NCBI RefSeq assembly: GCF_963678635.1
Contig: NC_087064.1
Location: forward strand, 71,735,465 to 71,799,464
Source: Symsagittifera roscoffensis
Taxonomy: Eukaryota; Xenacoelomorpha; Acoela; Convolutidae
Direction: 5' to 3'
Length of the DNA: 64,000 nucleotides
In this document: positions 55,692 through 64,000 of the stretch, piece after piece
How positions within the stretch are numbered: position 1 is the stretch's first letter
How the letters are laid out: the number at the start of each line of letters is the position of its first letter
Program-made: the position numbers and the translations under genes
The notes under the pieces: model-generated
What the model was told of the DNA's origin: nothing
Seen by the model: only the letters and a program-made list of their open reading frames with translations
Databases searched by the model: none

Positions 55692-58306
55692 CGTGGGCTA
55701 AAAAAATTATTATTTTGAGACTGAAAAGCGGTGGTATGGGGTTGTTCTATAATTTGTTCATAGGTATTTTCATCTAGTGGATGGTGTGTCAATATATGTT
55801 GAATGGGACTTTGTGATATGGTTGGTCTAAAATATGGATTATGTGTTATTGCTAAATTTCGAAAATTTCGTGGGACTAGTGATAATGGATGGTTATGTGG
55901 TAGGGGTGGTAATTGTGGTGCTGTAGGCGTTATGTCTACATTGTTATGTTCTTCGTCATATATGTTCTGTCTTGTTGCTATTTTTGTGTTGTATTCTTTT
56001 ATTTGTGCATTTAAAAGAATTTTGTTTATTGATGATGAAAAAATTCCAAAAAATCCTGCAAATAGTATGCGTGCTACACTTGCTTGTCTATTGACTTGTG
56101 TGTGTATAGCGCATGTATTATAGATTCCTTTTAAAAGCGAAAAAATAAATCCTATAAAGTTAAACATTGCGTATAAAATAGTTAATTTTTCTAAGATGTA
56201 GTAGGGCCATCCTAGAAAATCGAGAATTTCATTTTTTAGTGTAACAAAGCTAAAAATATTTATAGGTGAAATATCTTGTGGTCTATATTTTTCACCGTTT
56301 AGATATATATACTCTTTAATGTCTTTAAAATATCCGCTATAGTCTTGTGTATAAATATCTGCAAATCCTGCGGTTTCGGCAAGTTTGCGTAAGTTTTGGT
56401 CAATTGATTGTCTTTGTATAGTGTCCATTTGTGTTAATAATTCTTGGAATTGTTGTGTTCTAATGTGATGTTGGATATCGGATTTTGAATATATTCCAAT
56501 TGATTGTAGGTCAATATTTGGGTTTCCGGCAATAGCTCTGATGCTTTCAGGTGAAAATTTTTTGAGTGATTGCATTAATGTGGGATATGGGGTAAGAAGG
56601 TAATATTTATCTTCATCAGGGTTCAGTTGAACTACATTGTGGCTATTTTCTGATCCACGTGGGACTGCGGTATCCCAAAAATAGGTTCGTCTTGAAAGCG
56701 TGTCAACGAAATGTACTTTATTCTTATAAAAGATAGGGATTCTTTTATAGCATCGTTTATCTTCGAAAACATATAGTGGTGATACTTTTTTGGTACAGGT
56801 ATAAAACCATAAAATGTTTCCTTCATAGTCTAAAAAATTTGATCTATTTCCTGATAGTAAATATCCTGCATAGGGTATTTTTAATACTGCTAGTGCAAGT
56901 GATTGTAGGATTTGTGTCCTTTCTAATTCGCATAGTTGGTGAAGTGTTTCTAATTCAGAGAGTGGCATTTCTTGAAAAATTCGGCTATTTGTGTAGTCTA
57001 ATTTCATATCTAGGTGAATATCATAGTGGATGTTACCGAAATATGTACTATTCATTAGTGATAATTCTTGTAAACGTGTGCTTCTAGTGTCTTGGGGCTT
57101 TAGATGTCCACCAGGTTGACCATTACTTTTTTGAAAGTTAACTGGTATATATGATGTTCCTTCGTGTAGAGGATGACTTGTGGCATAGGGGTCAATTTTA
57201 AATTTTCCAGTGGTCATGTCGAAACCTTTTTCGTATTCAACTAATTTTTCAGAATATTGTGTTTTGTGAAGTGGGTTTCTGTATTTGCATGCGAGTTCTG
57301 TTTCTTGATATATTTGAAAACGTGTCAATTTAATTTCTATATTGTCTATGTTTCTAAAATTAGAACTTTGTCTTCGTGATGGATGGACTTGTTCATATGG
57401 AATTGATTGTATAAAATATTTTTCGTGAAATTTTATCATACGAGCGTGTATTTTTGCTACTTGAAATGTTGTACATGTGTCTTCGGGGAACCAAACAATT
57501 GTTGCTTGTGTTCGTGTTGTAGGGTCACAATAGCCTTGATCGTTTTTACAAGGTAATCTAATTCCTTGATAGATCATTGTGTTGTCTGATAAATCGCGTG
57601 TGAGTTGTATTTTTTCGAGTTGTATTTTCCAATCGAAAAACATGATTTCTTGATATCCTTTATTTTTTGTGTCTGCTTTGCAGTTTGATGGGTCATTTAT
57701 ACCAATGTGTGGTATCCAGTGTTTATCGTGTATATCATAAGTTAATCTTCCGTGTGCGCCGTTGTATGGGTATTTTTCATCTAATTTTATATGTCCTTGA
57801 TATCTTTCAAGTTCTGCTTGATGTACAGAATCTACAAAAACTTGGAAATATACTAATTTTCTATCTGTGTTTTTATTTCTTGTGATATTGAGTCTTAGTA
57901 ACTCGTTTTTACAATCTTCGGGATTGAGATGTAGAAGTCGTTCGATATTACTTTGGTAGAATGATTCGTGGTCAAGTCGGTTTTTATTTCCATTTGAGAC
58001 TTGTGAACAATGTACTTTCTTTTCGGAAAATGTTGCTGTGAATTTATATCCTATAACTGTTGTTGCTCGGGCTTTTGAATAAAGTGTCGCTATTACATTT
58101 GTTGTTTCTATGGCTTGTGGTTCTGTTTCGCATTGTGATACTTGATTTATTGCATATTTGTGTAGTGTTTTTTGTTCGTTTTCTTCACAATCGTAATGTG
58201 TTACTAATAAATCTTGGGGTCCTGTGCGGGGGGAAGGGTTTATGTTTTCATTTGAGGTTACTAGAAAAAAGAGTTGGAGAAAAATCAATGTTTTTAGAAT
58301 ATACAT
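55688..58306 (-). CDS. env: Envelope-like glycoprotein, 872 residues
   Basis: Starts with a signal peptide (MYILKTLIFLQLFFLVTS). The ectodomain has paired cysteines throughout and several N-x-S/T sites. Its first block (LLVTHYDCEENE, then a Cys-containing strand region) resembles the N-terminal block of chuvirus-like class III glycoproteins carried by some LTR elements; this link is from memory and tentative. Near the C-terminus lie two hydrophobic segments (around residues 690-725 and 745-765), then a tail of about 100 residues rich in Pro and His. The tail contains PTAP at residues 794-797 (55927-55916), a classical late-budding motif. The gene overlaps the preceding ORF by 59 bp in another frame and the next ORF by 4 bp. 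It would mediate membrane fusion if the element makes enveloped particles. Confidence 0.75.
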   Translation of the reverse strand: MYILKTLIFLQLFFLVTSNENINPSPRTGPQDLLVTHYDCEENEQKTLHKYAINQVSQCETEPQAIETTNVIATLYSKARATTVIGYKFTATFSEKKVHCSQVSNGNKNRLDHESFYQSNIERLLHLNPEDCKNELLRLNITRNKNTDRKLVYFQVFVDSVHQAELERYQGHIKLDEKYPYNGAHGRLTYDIHDKHWIPHIGINDPSNCKADTKNKGYQEIMFFDWKIQLEKIQLTRDLSDNTMIYQGIRLPCKNDQGYCDPTTRTQATIVWFPEDTCTTFQVAKIHARMIKFHEKYFIQSIPYEQVHPSRRQSSNFRNIDNIEIKLTRFQIYQETELACKYRNPLHKTQYSEKLVEYEKGFDMTTGKFKIDPYATSHPLHEGTSYIPVNFQKSNGQPGGHLKPQDTRSTRLQELSLMNSTYFGNIHYDIHLDMKLDYTNSRIFQEMPLSELETLHQLCELERTQILQSLALAVLKIPYAGYLLSGNRSNFLDYEGNILWFYTCTKKVSPLYVFEDKRCYKRIPIFYKNKVHFVDTLSRRTYFWDTAVPRGSENSHNVVQLNPDEDKYYLLTPYPTLMQSLKKFSPESIRAIAGNPNIDLQSIGIYSKSDIQHHIRTQQFQELLTQMDTIQRQSIDQNLRKLAETAGFADIYTQDYSGYFKDIKEYIYLNGEKYRPQDISPINIFSFVTLKNEILDFLGWPYYILEKLTILYAMFNFIGFIFSLLKGIYNTCAIHTQVNRQASVARILFAGFFGIFSSSINKILLNAQIKEYNTKIATRQNIYDEEHNNVDITPTAPQLPPLPHNHPLSLVPRNFRNLAITHNPYFRPTISQSPIQHILTHHPLDENTYEQIIEQPHTTAFQSQNNNFFSPR

Positions 58307-59468
58307 GTGTATGATAATCCTGAGTATGGGTTATAAAATGTGATGTAACCAATTGTCTTTTTTGTATATCTTCGTATTTGTATATTACTTCAGTTGTTAT
58401 AAATGGTGGTGGTAGGGATTGAGCTGTTATATTTGGTGGATTTAATGGATAGGGATGTTGAGTAATGTTGTTTAATTTAACCGTGATTTCAAATTTTAAT
58501 TGTAGACTATTCTGTTGGAGTATTTGGATGTTATGAGCACGAATGTCTTCGTGAATGTCTTGTCTATATTGTAGTCTATTTAGTGCCCAGTTGTGGAGTT
58601 GATTACTTTCTGGGTGTTGTCCAAATAATGGTGGGGGTGCTGTGAATGTATTCCAGTCTAGTCTTAAAGGAATATTTGTTGATGATTGTTCTCGATACCT
58701 AGCGTCGAGGTTATTTGGGAAATTTAAGTTAAAAGGCGGTGGTGAAATCTGGCTTATTGATGGTGTTGATGGTAGTGATAATGTTTCTGGTAGTGATGAG
58801 GATGTTGTTGTATCCGTAGAAATATCTATTGGATCATTGATTAAATTTGGTTCACCTTGTGTGAATGAATGTGTTGTCCAGTATGGTAGTCGTGATGATT
58901 GGTTTGTGGGGTTAGAGGGGTTTTCACGGATTTGTTCAGATGTTGGTGTTGAACCTAAGTAATCTGAGGGTAAGCTTGAGGTGCTACGTTGTGAAAGAAG
59001 CGTAGGGGTTTCTGGTAATATGCCAATGGGGTTTTCTGGTGTACTTTGTGATGGGGATTGAGGTATATCAAAATGAACTCGGGGAGTTTGAAAATTTCTG
59101 TTTTGTCGAGGATGTATAATTTGTCTATTTATTTCGACTGTATTTTGGTTTTGACTAGGATTTCGTATTCTGCTTAATTCTTGTGGTAGTGTTGGGTAAA
59201 AGTTATATGTTGGTTTGCTTAGAGGTGCTTGTCGTTGAACTGGTTCTAGTGGTTCTGATAAACGAGCGTGTCGTTCTTCAAAAGTGTATGGGTTATCTTG
59301 AAAGGAAATTCGTGTAGATGTTTGGGGGTTTTGGGTAATTGAAGGTGGTGTTGGGTTTTCCTGGGATGATGTCGGTGAAGACTGACTGTGTGATTGTTGG
59401 TTAGCAATTTTTGATGGTTTTTGATCTATTCTTTTAGTGAAAAAATTTATGTTTATTATAGTATTCTT
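58248..59468 (-). CDS. 406-codon open frame without any ATG, probably a spliced exon
   Basis: I checked each codon: the frame is open from 59468 to the TGA at 58248-58250 and contains not one ATG. The triplet before it is TAG, the last three bases of a strong 3' splice site (CTAATTCTTTTTCTAG on the minus strand). The simplest reading is an exon joined to an upstream leader exon with the start codon. The protein is Ser/Thr/Pro/Gln/Asn-rich over about 270 residues, then more ordered (TFTAPPPLFGQHPESNQLHN and following). It ends 59 bp inside the envelope gene. No known domain. Alternatives are non-AUG initiation or a frameshift from the 62-residue ORF that it overlaps. Confidence 0.6.
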   Translation of the reverse strand, partial: KNTIININFFTKRIDQKPSKIANQQSHSQSSPTSSQENPTPPSITQNPQTSTRISFQDNPYTFEERHARLSEPLEPVQRQAPLSKPTYNFYPTLPQELSRIRNPSQNQNTVEINRQIIHPRQNRNFQTPRVHFDIPQSPSQSTPENPIGILPETPTLLSQRSTSSLPSDYLGSTPTSEQIRENPSNPTNQSSRLPYWTTHSFTQGEPNLINDPIDISTDTTTSSSLPETLSLPSTPSISQISPPPFNLNFPNNLDARYREQSSTNIPLRLDWNTFTAPPPLFGQHPESNQLHNWALNRLQYRQDIHEDIRAHNIQILQQNSLQLKFEITVKLNNITQHPYPLNPPNITAQSLPPPFITTEVIYKYEDIQKRQLVTSHFITHTQDYHTHVYSKNIDFSPTLFSSNLK

Positions 59469-59622
59469 CTAGAAAAAGAATTAGGAGGATTGATGCTAGG
59501 GCGAATGTGATGATTGCTTTCTTTATACATTTGCATATTGTCAAGATGAGGGATGATAGAAATGTTATAAAAATTACAAATAGTAAAAAAATATCTGTTC
59601 TACTAAAAATGGTTCGTATCAT
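59434..59622 (-). CDS. 62-residue small membrane protein ORF
   Basis: Two hydrophobic stretches (LLFVIFITFLSSLILTI and ITFALASILLILFL) are separated by a short Cys/Lys loop (CKCIKK). The ATG overlaps the stop of the preceding 76-residue ORF as ATGA (59619-59622). It could be a viroporin-like or leader peptide. It would be removed by splicing to the acceptor at 59469, so unspliced and spliced transcripts would encode different products. Confidence 0.45.
   Translation of the reverse strand: MIRTIFSRTDIFLLFVIFITFLSSLILTICKCIKKAIITFALASILLILFLEEYYNKHKFFH
59469..59484 (-). promoter_or_regulatory. 3' splice acceptor before the ATG-less ORF
   Basis: On the minus strand a pyrimidine-rich tract ends in CTAG, with the exon starting at 59468. 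It coincides exactly with the upstream limit of the 406-codon open frame. Confidence 0.6.
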
Positions 59623-59849
59623 TTGGATAAGTTTTGTGAATCGTACCTGTGGATATAGTCAATAGCTTTTGAAAGCTGGAGGTATAGTTCGAATATGGAA
59701 TAGAAAATTAAAAAAATATTGCAAAAAATGATTAAGATTATTACAAAAGATTCAAAGGTATCAAAAAGAAATATGATTAAAAGTTTAAATATCGTTAAAA
59801 ATTGTTTGAGATTTGTTAGAATTATGTTGACTGAATGAGAGAAGAGCAT
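59619..59849 (-). CDS. 76-residue small hydrophobic ORF
   Basis: An ATG-initiated frame with long hydrophobic runs (LLIIFLF and FVIILIIFCNIFLIFYSIF), so probably one or two membrane spans, and a hydrophilic C-terminus (RYDSQNLSK). It ends in an ATGA overlap with the next small membrane ORF. AT-rich DNA easily yields such sequences, so the call rests mainly on the overlap and context. Confidence 0.4.
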   Translation of the reverse strand: MLFSHSVNIILTNLKQFLTIFKLLIIFLFDTFESFVIILIIFCNIFLIFYSIFELYLQLSKAIDYIHRYDSQNLSK

Positions 59850-60443
59850 TTAAGAAATGACTTCTCGATCGAATATTTTTTGTTGTTTGAGGCAATTTTC
59901 AAGTGTGGTCGGATTATTTATTGGTTTTTTGACAAGTGGGCTGAGTTTTGTGAAAAATTGTTGGGGGCGAATTTTATGGTGATCGGGAGGTCTTCTTTGT
60001 CTTTATTTTTATTTGTCAAATGATCTGGGGTATTTTTGAGATTTTCATACTTTAGGCTAATTAAAATGGTCGTTCTTTTACTTTAGGCTAAATTAACATA
60101 TTTGTTTGGGGGGTATTTGAGGTCTGAGTTGGGGAAATATTGTTGATCTTTGGTTTATTAGATAAGGGAGGGTTATGATATTATGGTGATATTTATTTTA
60201 GTTGTCAAGTTGGAATGGTTTGCTTATTTTTGACCTGGAGGTCGCAAAGTTATAGTTATAGATATGCCTGGAGTTTAATATTGTTCGTCTAGTTGATCTG
60301 TTGTTAGAGTTAGAGAAGGTAACGGATTGGATGAATCCTATTGGCTAATTTTGAACTAGAATCGTTGCTTGTTTGTCAGCATGTTATTTTGAAAAATGAA
60401 AGTTCAAAATATTTCAGAGGTGCAAAGATTATGAAATATAAAA
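59850..60443 (-). other. Spacer between pol and the 3' gene cluster
   Basis: About 600 bp without an open frame. The 13-mer TACTTTAGGCTAA is directly repeated at 60048-60060 and 60079-60091 (plus-strand reading). The region may carry splice or transport signals for the subgenomic messages; nothing specific can be proven. Confidence 0.45.
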
Positions 60444-63400
60444 TTAAAGTTGTTTTTGAAATTCGACTTTCTTTAATATTTTAGACTGTGGAATGAATGT
60501 TTTATAGTTTTTACGTGGTTGATTTCTAAGTCGTGATGACTCTCTATGTTCTGATTTGTCGATTTGTTCTTGGGGTATTATTTTTTCTGTCAATTTTTCA
60601 TTTTTTCCTTCCTTTTGAGGTATATTTTGATCTAGCTTTTTTGTATTGTTTTTCATCATAGTTGATTTTTTATTTTGGTTTTCGAGGTGAATGTCATGTT
60701 GTTCCTTTGTTTTATTTTCCGAATGTGGGTAATTTTGAATAACTTTTAAACCTGTGAAAGAATATAATTGAGTTAGTTCGCGTAGTGCGTATTCTTTTGG
60801 GTAATAAGGTAATAGGTTGTTTCGATGTTGAACAATTTCTTTTTGTTCTGAGTCGGTGATTTTATATGTGACATCAGTGGGTTTGGCAATTATTTGGTAT
60901 GGTCCTTTACGAAGGGGTTGTAATTTTTTAGAAATTCCTTTTTGAGTGTTAAAATTGGGTATTAAAACAAATGTTCCAATTTTTAAATCGGAGGCTGGTG
61001 TAAAGCGTGAATTTATTTGTTCATTAATGTTTTGCCTTTGTAACAACTTTTTTGTTACTTTTTGGTAAATTTCATTGTGTTTTTTATCTCTGTTTAAAAT
61101 CCATTCGGTGTGTGTACCGGAGGCTAATTTAAGAATTTTTGGGTGATGAAAATGATCTTCATCGTGTGTGTGTAGAGGTAGATTATAACAAATTGAGTCT
61201 TTATTCGGTTGACAATAACTTTGTGCATTTTTATGAGAGTTTGCTGTAAACATAATCGGTTTACGTGGCTTTTGATTAAAAACCATTTCATATGGTGACA
61301 TTCCTAGAGTTGTCGTGATTTGTGAATTATATGCTAAGGGAAATAGTTTTACATCTGCTGACCATTCGGTATATCTTGTATCATTTCCATTGATGATACA
61401 TCTAAGATATTCTTGTAGTGAACGGTTCATACCTTCGACTAAGCCGTTTGTCCAAGGTGCATGAGATGTACGTGGTTTGTGTTTGATGTTATATAAATGA
61501 CATAATGTGATGATTTCGTTATTTATGAATTCTGTACCGTTGTCTGTAACTAAAATTTCTGGTAGTCCGAATTTGGCTATCCAGTGTTCATAGAGTGTTG
61601 TGTAAGCGTAATAAGCGTTACAAAGTGGTACTGGGTTAAGTGCTACATAATGTGTAAATGCGTCAACAATTACCATAATGTAGGAGTTTCCTTCGGATGA
61701 GGGTGAAATTGGTCCTTTTGTATCAAATGAAATACGGTGGTTAAAGTACAAACTTTGTCCTTTAAAATCTTGTTTTTGTGCTATTTGTTTTTGATTTGGA
61801 TAAGGTTTATTCAGCTGACATACTATACAATCATTGCATAGTACTTTTATCCAAATTGGTGCAGTTGGAAAATAAAAGTTTTGTATGAAATTTGAATATG
61901 TTTTCTCTGATCCAGAGTGTCCTTTAATGTTTTGTGTATGTGAAATATTAAAAGCTATAATAATCATACTTAGAGGGAGACAGGGAACTGTAGATTCATT
62001 TAATTGGTATTCTAGAAGGTCTGTGTTTTCGTTAATTGTTGTATTATTGAATTTTCGGAAATATCGGAGGAGTGTTTTATTTCCTAAAATAGTTGTATCT
62101 GCCTTGACGGGTTTAGTTTTATATTTGTGCCATGATTTTAGTTGTCTAATTACTGGGTCAAGATTTTGATATTGTTTCAGAGTATTAATTGTAATTGTAT
62201 CTGTTGGGGGGAGAAAAATGTTTTCTATTTCTAATTTAGATAAAGGAATTGTATCAAGTGGGTCATGGAGGTCAAAAACTTGATTTATTGTGTATTTTGA
62301 ATCGTTTGTTTGTGGTCCTGATAAATTTATTTTATCAGTTAGAATTTCTTTTTCAATTAACGGAAAAAGGTCTTTTTTATGCGGGTGTTGTTTTACTCTT
62401 TTTTGTTGGGTGTTATTTTTTATCCATTGTGAATATGGAATTGGTTTGAAAGTTGATGTTCCTAGTAGATCAACTTCGTAGTGGATATTTTGGCAATCTA
62501 AATAAAGTGGGAAGTGTTGTAGATTTTTTATCTGTGATTGTTCAACGTCAGTTTTTACTGCATATTTGCATTCTAGTCGGGGTGATGTTTCATTTTCTGC
62601 AAGGTAGAATTTTATATTTTTGGGTATTTCAACTGTAGTTTTACGTGTAAGTAATTCAGGTGGTGTATTTCGACTTAATGTGTCTGGTAATGCAAGATTT
62701 TTTCCTGCTGTCCAAACTAAATGTAAGTTTGGGAATTTCATTAGAATTAATTGAAATCTATAAACTCGATGATTTGGATTAGATTTTTGTGTAAAGAGAA
62801 ATATGATTGGTTTGTGATCTGTGAATAGAACTGTTGGATGTTTTGATCCAAGTATCAGAAATTCATATTCTGTTAGTGTATATATTATGGCTGTACACTC
62901 TCTCATTAGAGTTGAGAGTCGTAGCTCTGCTTGAGTGAATAATCGAGAATTTGCTGATATAAGATTCATTTTGTTTGTGCCATTGTGTGATTGTAATAAT
63001 GCTGCGCCGATGCCAAAATTCGAAGCATCGCACATTGCATAGAATGGTTGATTTGGATCTGGAATTGTATTCGAAATTTGTTCAGTTAGGAGTTTTTTAA
63101 TTTCTTCAAATCGTGCTTGATGTTCTGTGTTCCATTCAAAATTATTTTGTTGTCTAAGTATATTATAGAATGGTCTTAAGTATAATTGCATTTTATAGAC
63201 ATATTTGCTTAAAAAATTTAACATTCCAAGGAATTCTTGGATTTTCTTTTTGTTTGTTGGTGGTTGGAGCTTTTGAATAGCATCAATGCGTGATTTTAAT
63301 GGAGTGATTGTTTTTCTTTCTATATTATGTCCTAAGAATTTAACTCGTGTTAAAAAGAAGTGTGATTTATCGGGGGCGGCCTTCAGATTTTCGTTCTGAA

Positions 63401-64000
63401 GTATTTTGTGATAGTGTTCTAAAACTTTAAACATTTCTTCTTTTGTCTGTGATTGCATAAAAACATCGTCTAAATAGGTGATTGCGTTTTTCTTGAGTAT
63501 TAGTGGTCGAAAAATTTTGCTCATAAAAGCTGAAAATGCTGCTGGTCCTATGGATATTCCATAGAATAGGCGGTTGAATTCATATTGCTGATTTCCAATA
63601 ACAAATTGTGTTAAGCGTCGCGATTGTTCATCTAGTGGCATTTGATTATATGCACTATTCATATCTGCGGTTGTAAAGTATTTTCCGTTTATTTTAGTTA
63701 AAATAACTTGTATTGGTTCTATAGGCCAATTGCATTTTGATTCGTCTATTAGTGAATTAAGATACCTAGCGTCTAGAACTATTTTTAATGATTCTCCTTT
63801 TGCTAGGATGATAACAGGGTTGATAAATGTGTTACCTTTTGGTTGTTCTTCTTTGTTTACCGGTGAGATTATATTGTATTGTTCTAAAATATCGAGTAAT
63901 CTGTTCACTTTATCGTGTAAATGAATTGGTACTTTACTTGCTCTTTGTTTTTTGAAAACTGCGTCAGGTTTTAATGGGAGATGTAGTGATGAACTGATTT
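60444..64000 (-). CDS. pol: Ty3/Gypsy pol: reverse transcriptase, RNase H, integrase (5' part beyond window)
   Basis: The frame is open from the window edge, so the 1154 residues from 63908 are only part of it; residues upstream (a KPDAVFKK block) belong to the same protein. Numbered from 63908, RT carries TADMNSAYNQ with catalytic Asp 82, FNRLFYGISIGP, and YLDD at 145-148. RNase H has CDASNFGIGAA, the RECTAII Glu block, FTDHKPI and LPDTLSR. The integrase has an HHCC zinc finger (GHSG ... CIVCQ), a core Asp in FDTKGP, an Asp in VTDNGTEF and a Glu in GLVEGMN. A C-terminal GPY-type block (LRKGPYQII) and a Lys-rich tail follow. No stop or frameshift is seen. Protease and gag must lie beyond 64000. 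It copies the RNA genome and integrates the cDNA. Confidence 0.93.
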   Translation of the reverse strand, partial: ISSSLHLPLKPDAVFKKQRASKVPIHLHDKVNRLLDILEQYNIISPVNKEEQPKGNTFINPVIILAKGESLKIVLDARYLNSLIDESKCNWPIEPIQVILTKINGKYFTTADMNSAYNQMPLDEQSRRLTQFVIGNQQYEFNRLFYGISIGPAAFSAFMSKIFRPLILKKNAITYLDDVFMQSQTKEEMFKVLEHYHKILQNENLKAAPDKSHFFLTRVKFLGHNIERKTITPLKSRIDAIQKLQPPTNKKKIQEFLGMLNFLSKYVYKMQLYLRPFYNILRQQNNFEWNTEHQARFEEIKKLLTEQISNTIPDPNQPFYAMCDASNFGIGAALLQSHNGTNKMNLISANSRLFTQAELRLSTLMRECTAIIYTLTEYEFLILGSKHPTVLFTDHKPIIFLFTQKSNPNHRVYRFQLILMKFPNLHLVWTAGKNLALPDTLSRNTPPELLTRKTTVEIPKNIKFYLAENETSPRLECKYAVKTDVEQSQIKNLQHFPLYLDCQNIHYEVDLLGTSTFKPIPYSQWIKNNTQQKRVKQHPHKKDLFPLIEKEILTDKINLSGPQTNDSKYTINQVFDLHDPLDTIPLSKLEIENIFLPPTDTITINTLKQYQNLDPVIRQLKSWHKYKTKPVKADTTILGNKTLLRYFRKFNNTTINENTDLLEYQLNESTVPCLPLSMIIIAFNISHTQNIKGHSGSEKTYSNFIQNFYFPTAPIWIKVLCNDCIVCQLNKPYPNQKQIAQKQDFKGQSLYFNHRISFDTKGPISPSSEGNSYIMVIVDAFTHYVALNPVPLCNAYYAYTTLYEHWIAKFGLPEILVTDNGTEFINNEIITLCHLYNIKHKPRTSHAPWTNGLVEGMNRSLQEYLRCIINGNDTRYTEWSADVKLFPLAYNSQITTTLGMSPYEMVFNQKPRKPIMFTANSHKNAQSYCQPNKDSICYNLPLHTHDEDHFHHPKILKLASGTHTEWILNRDKKHNEIYQKVTKKLLQRQNINEQINSRFTPASDLKIGTFVLIPNFNTQKGISKKLQPLRKGPYQIIAKPTDVTYKITDSEQKEIVQHRNNLLPYYPKEYALRELTQLYSFTGLKVIQNYPHSENKTKEQHDIHLENQNKKSTMMKNNTKKLDQNIPQKEGKNEKLTEKIIPQEQIDKSEHRESSRLRNQPRKNYKTFIPQSKILKKVEFQKQL

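Larger units (their letters stand above)
53793..64000 (-). mobile_element. Young Ty3/Gypsy element with envelope and extra 3' genes (right end cut by window)
   Basis: Minus strand, 5' end beyond 64000. The order from the right is pol (intact), about 600 bp spacer, two small membrane ORFs, a spliced-type ORF without ATG, an envelope-like gene, a 488-residue ORF and a 108-residue ORF. Long frames are open over nearly 10 kb, so the copy is recent. RT, RNase H, HHCC integrase and a C-terminal GPY-type block place it in Ty3/Gypsy (Metaviridae), and an envelope gene after pol is the errantivirus plan. The left end (3' LTR) was not resolved. Confidence 0.85.

Noticed and set aside
55450-58314. Several plus-strand ORFs of 70-106 codons within the envelope region
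   Set aside because: They are antisense to the long minus-strand env and 488-residue frames, with hydrophobic, Val/Leu/Phe/Cys-rich composition produced by the complementary codons.
59600-59660. Splice donor CAG|GTACGA inside the 76-residue ORF as partner for the acceptor at 59469
   Set aside because: The phase is wrong: joining there runs into a stop within a few codons and does not enter the 406-codon frame.
61885-63924. Plus-strand ORFs opposite pol
   Set aside because: Antisense shadows of an unmistakable pol frame.

Overview
The window looks like intergenic or intronic DNA from an AT-rich metazoan genome, most likely an invertebrate. It is dominated by mobile elements and tandem repeats. 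The only piece of ordinary host gene I recognise is one exon of a nicotinic-acetylcholine-receptor-like channel (44606-44802, + strand), bounded by plausible splice sites. I found no rRNA, tRNA, CRISPR array or bacterial-type operon. Everything here is read by eye; family names rest on motifs recalled from known families.

Layout. 1-3.3 kb: two diverged copies of a roughly 1.3-kb repeat, each carrying a 20-bp minisatellite. 3.4-19.0 kb: a decayed Polinton/Maverick (self-synthesising DNA transposon, virus-like), nearly all on the minus strand. From right to left it holds unclassified genes, a conserved protein before the integrase, the integrase, the PY-like and PX-like virion proteins, the major capsid protein, an adenovirus-type cysteine protease, and a protein-primed DNA polymerase B with N-terminal C2H2 fingers. 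A candidate short terminal inverted repeat bounds it. Between the protease and polymerase lies a 3.5-kb segment with its own ~60-bp inverted repeats and a plus-strand ORF with an H-Y-H motif. 19.0-28.8 kb: a large segmental duplication containing an 865-bp tandem array. 28.9-32.8 kb: five almost identical 765-bp tandem units.

35.3-43.4 kb: a truncated, decayed Ty3/Gypsy element on the minus strand (gag with zinc knuckle, protease remnant, RT, RNase H, integrase). 44.6-52.3 kb: the channel exon, dispersed repeats, a hAT-like MITE with near-perfect 8-bp target duplication, and a pair of repeats sharing a hairpin with compensatory changes.

53.8-64.0 kb: a much younger Ty3/Gypsy relative on the minus strand, running off the right edge. 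After an intact pol come two tiny membrane proteins, a 406-codon methionine-free ORF whose left limit coincides with a good 3' splice site, an 872-residue envelope-like glycoprotein, a 488-residue protein of unknown type and a 108-residue ORF. Two of the junctions are ATGA stop/start overlaps. This compact virus-like 3' gene cluster is the most interesting part of the window. The pol genes would copy and insert the element, the glycoprotein suggests an enveloped (errantivirus-like) stage, and the additional ORFs have no role I can assign.
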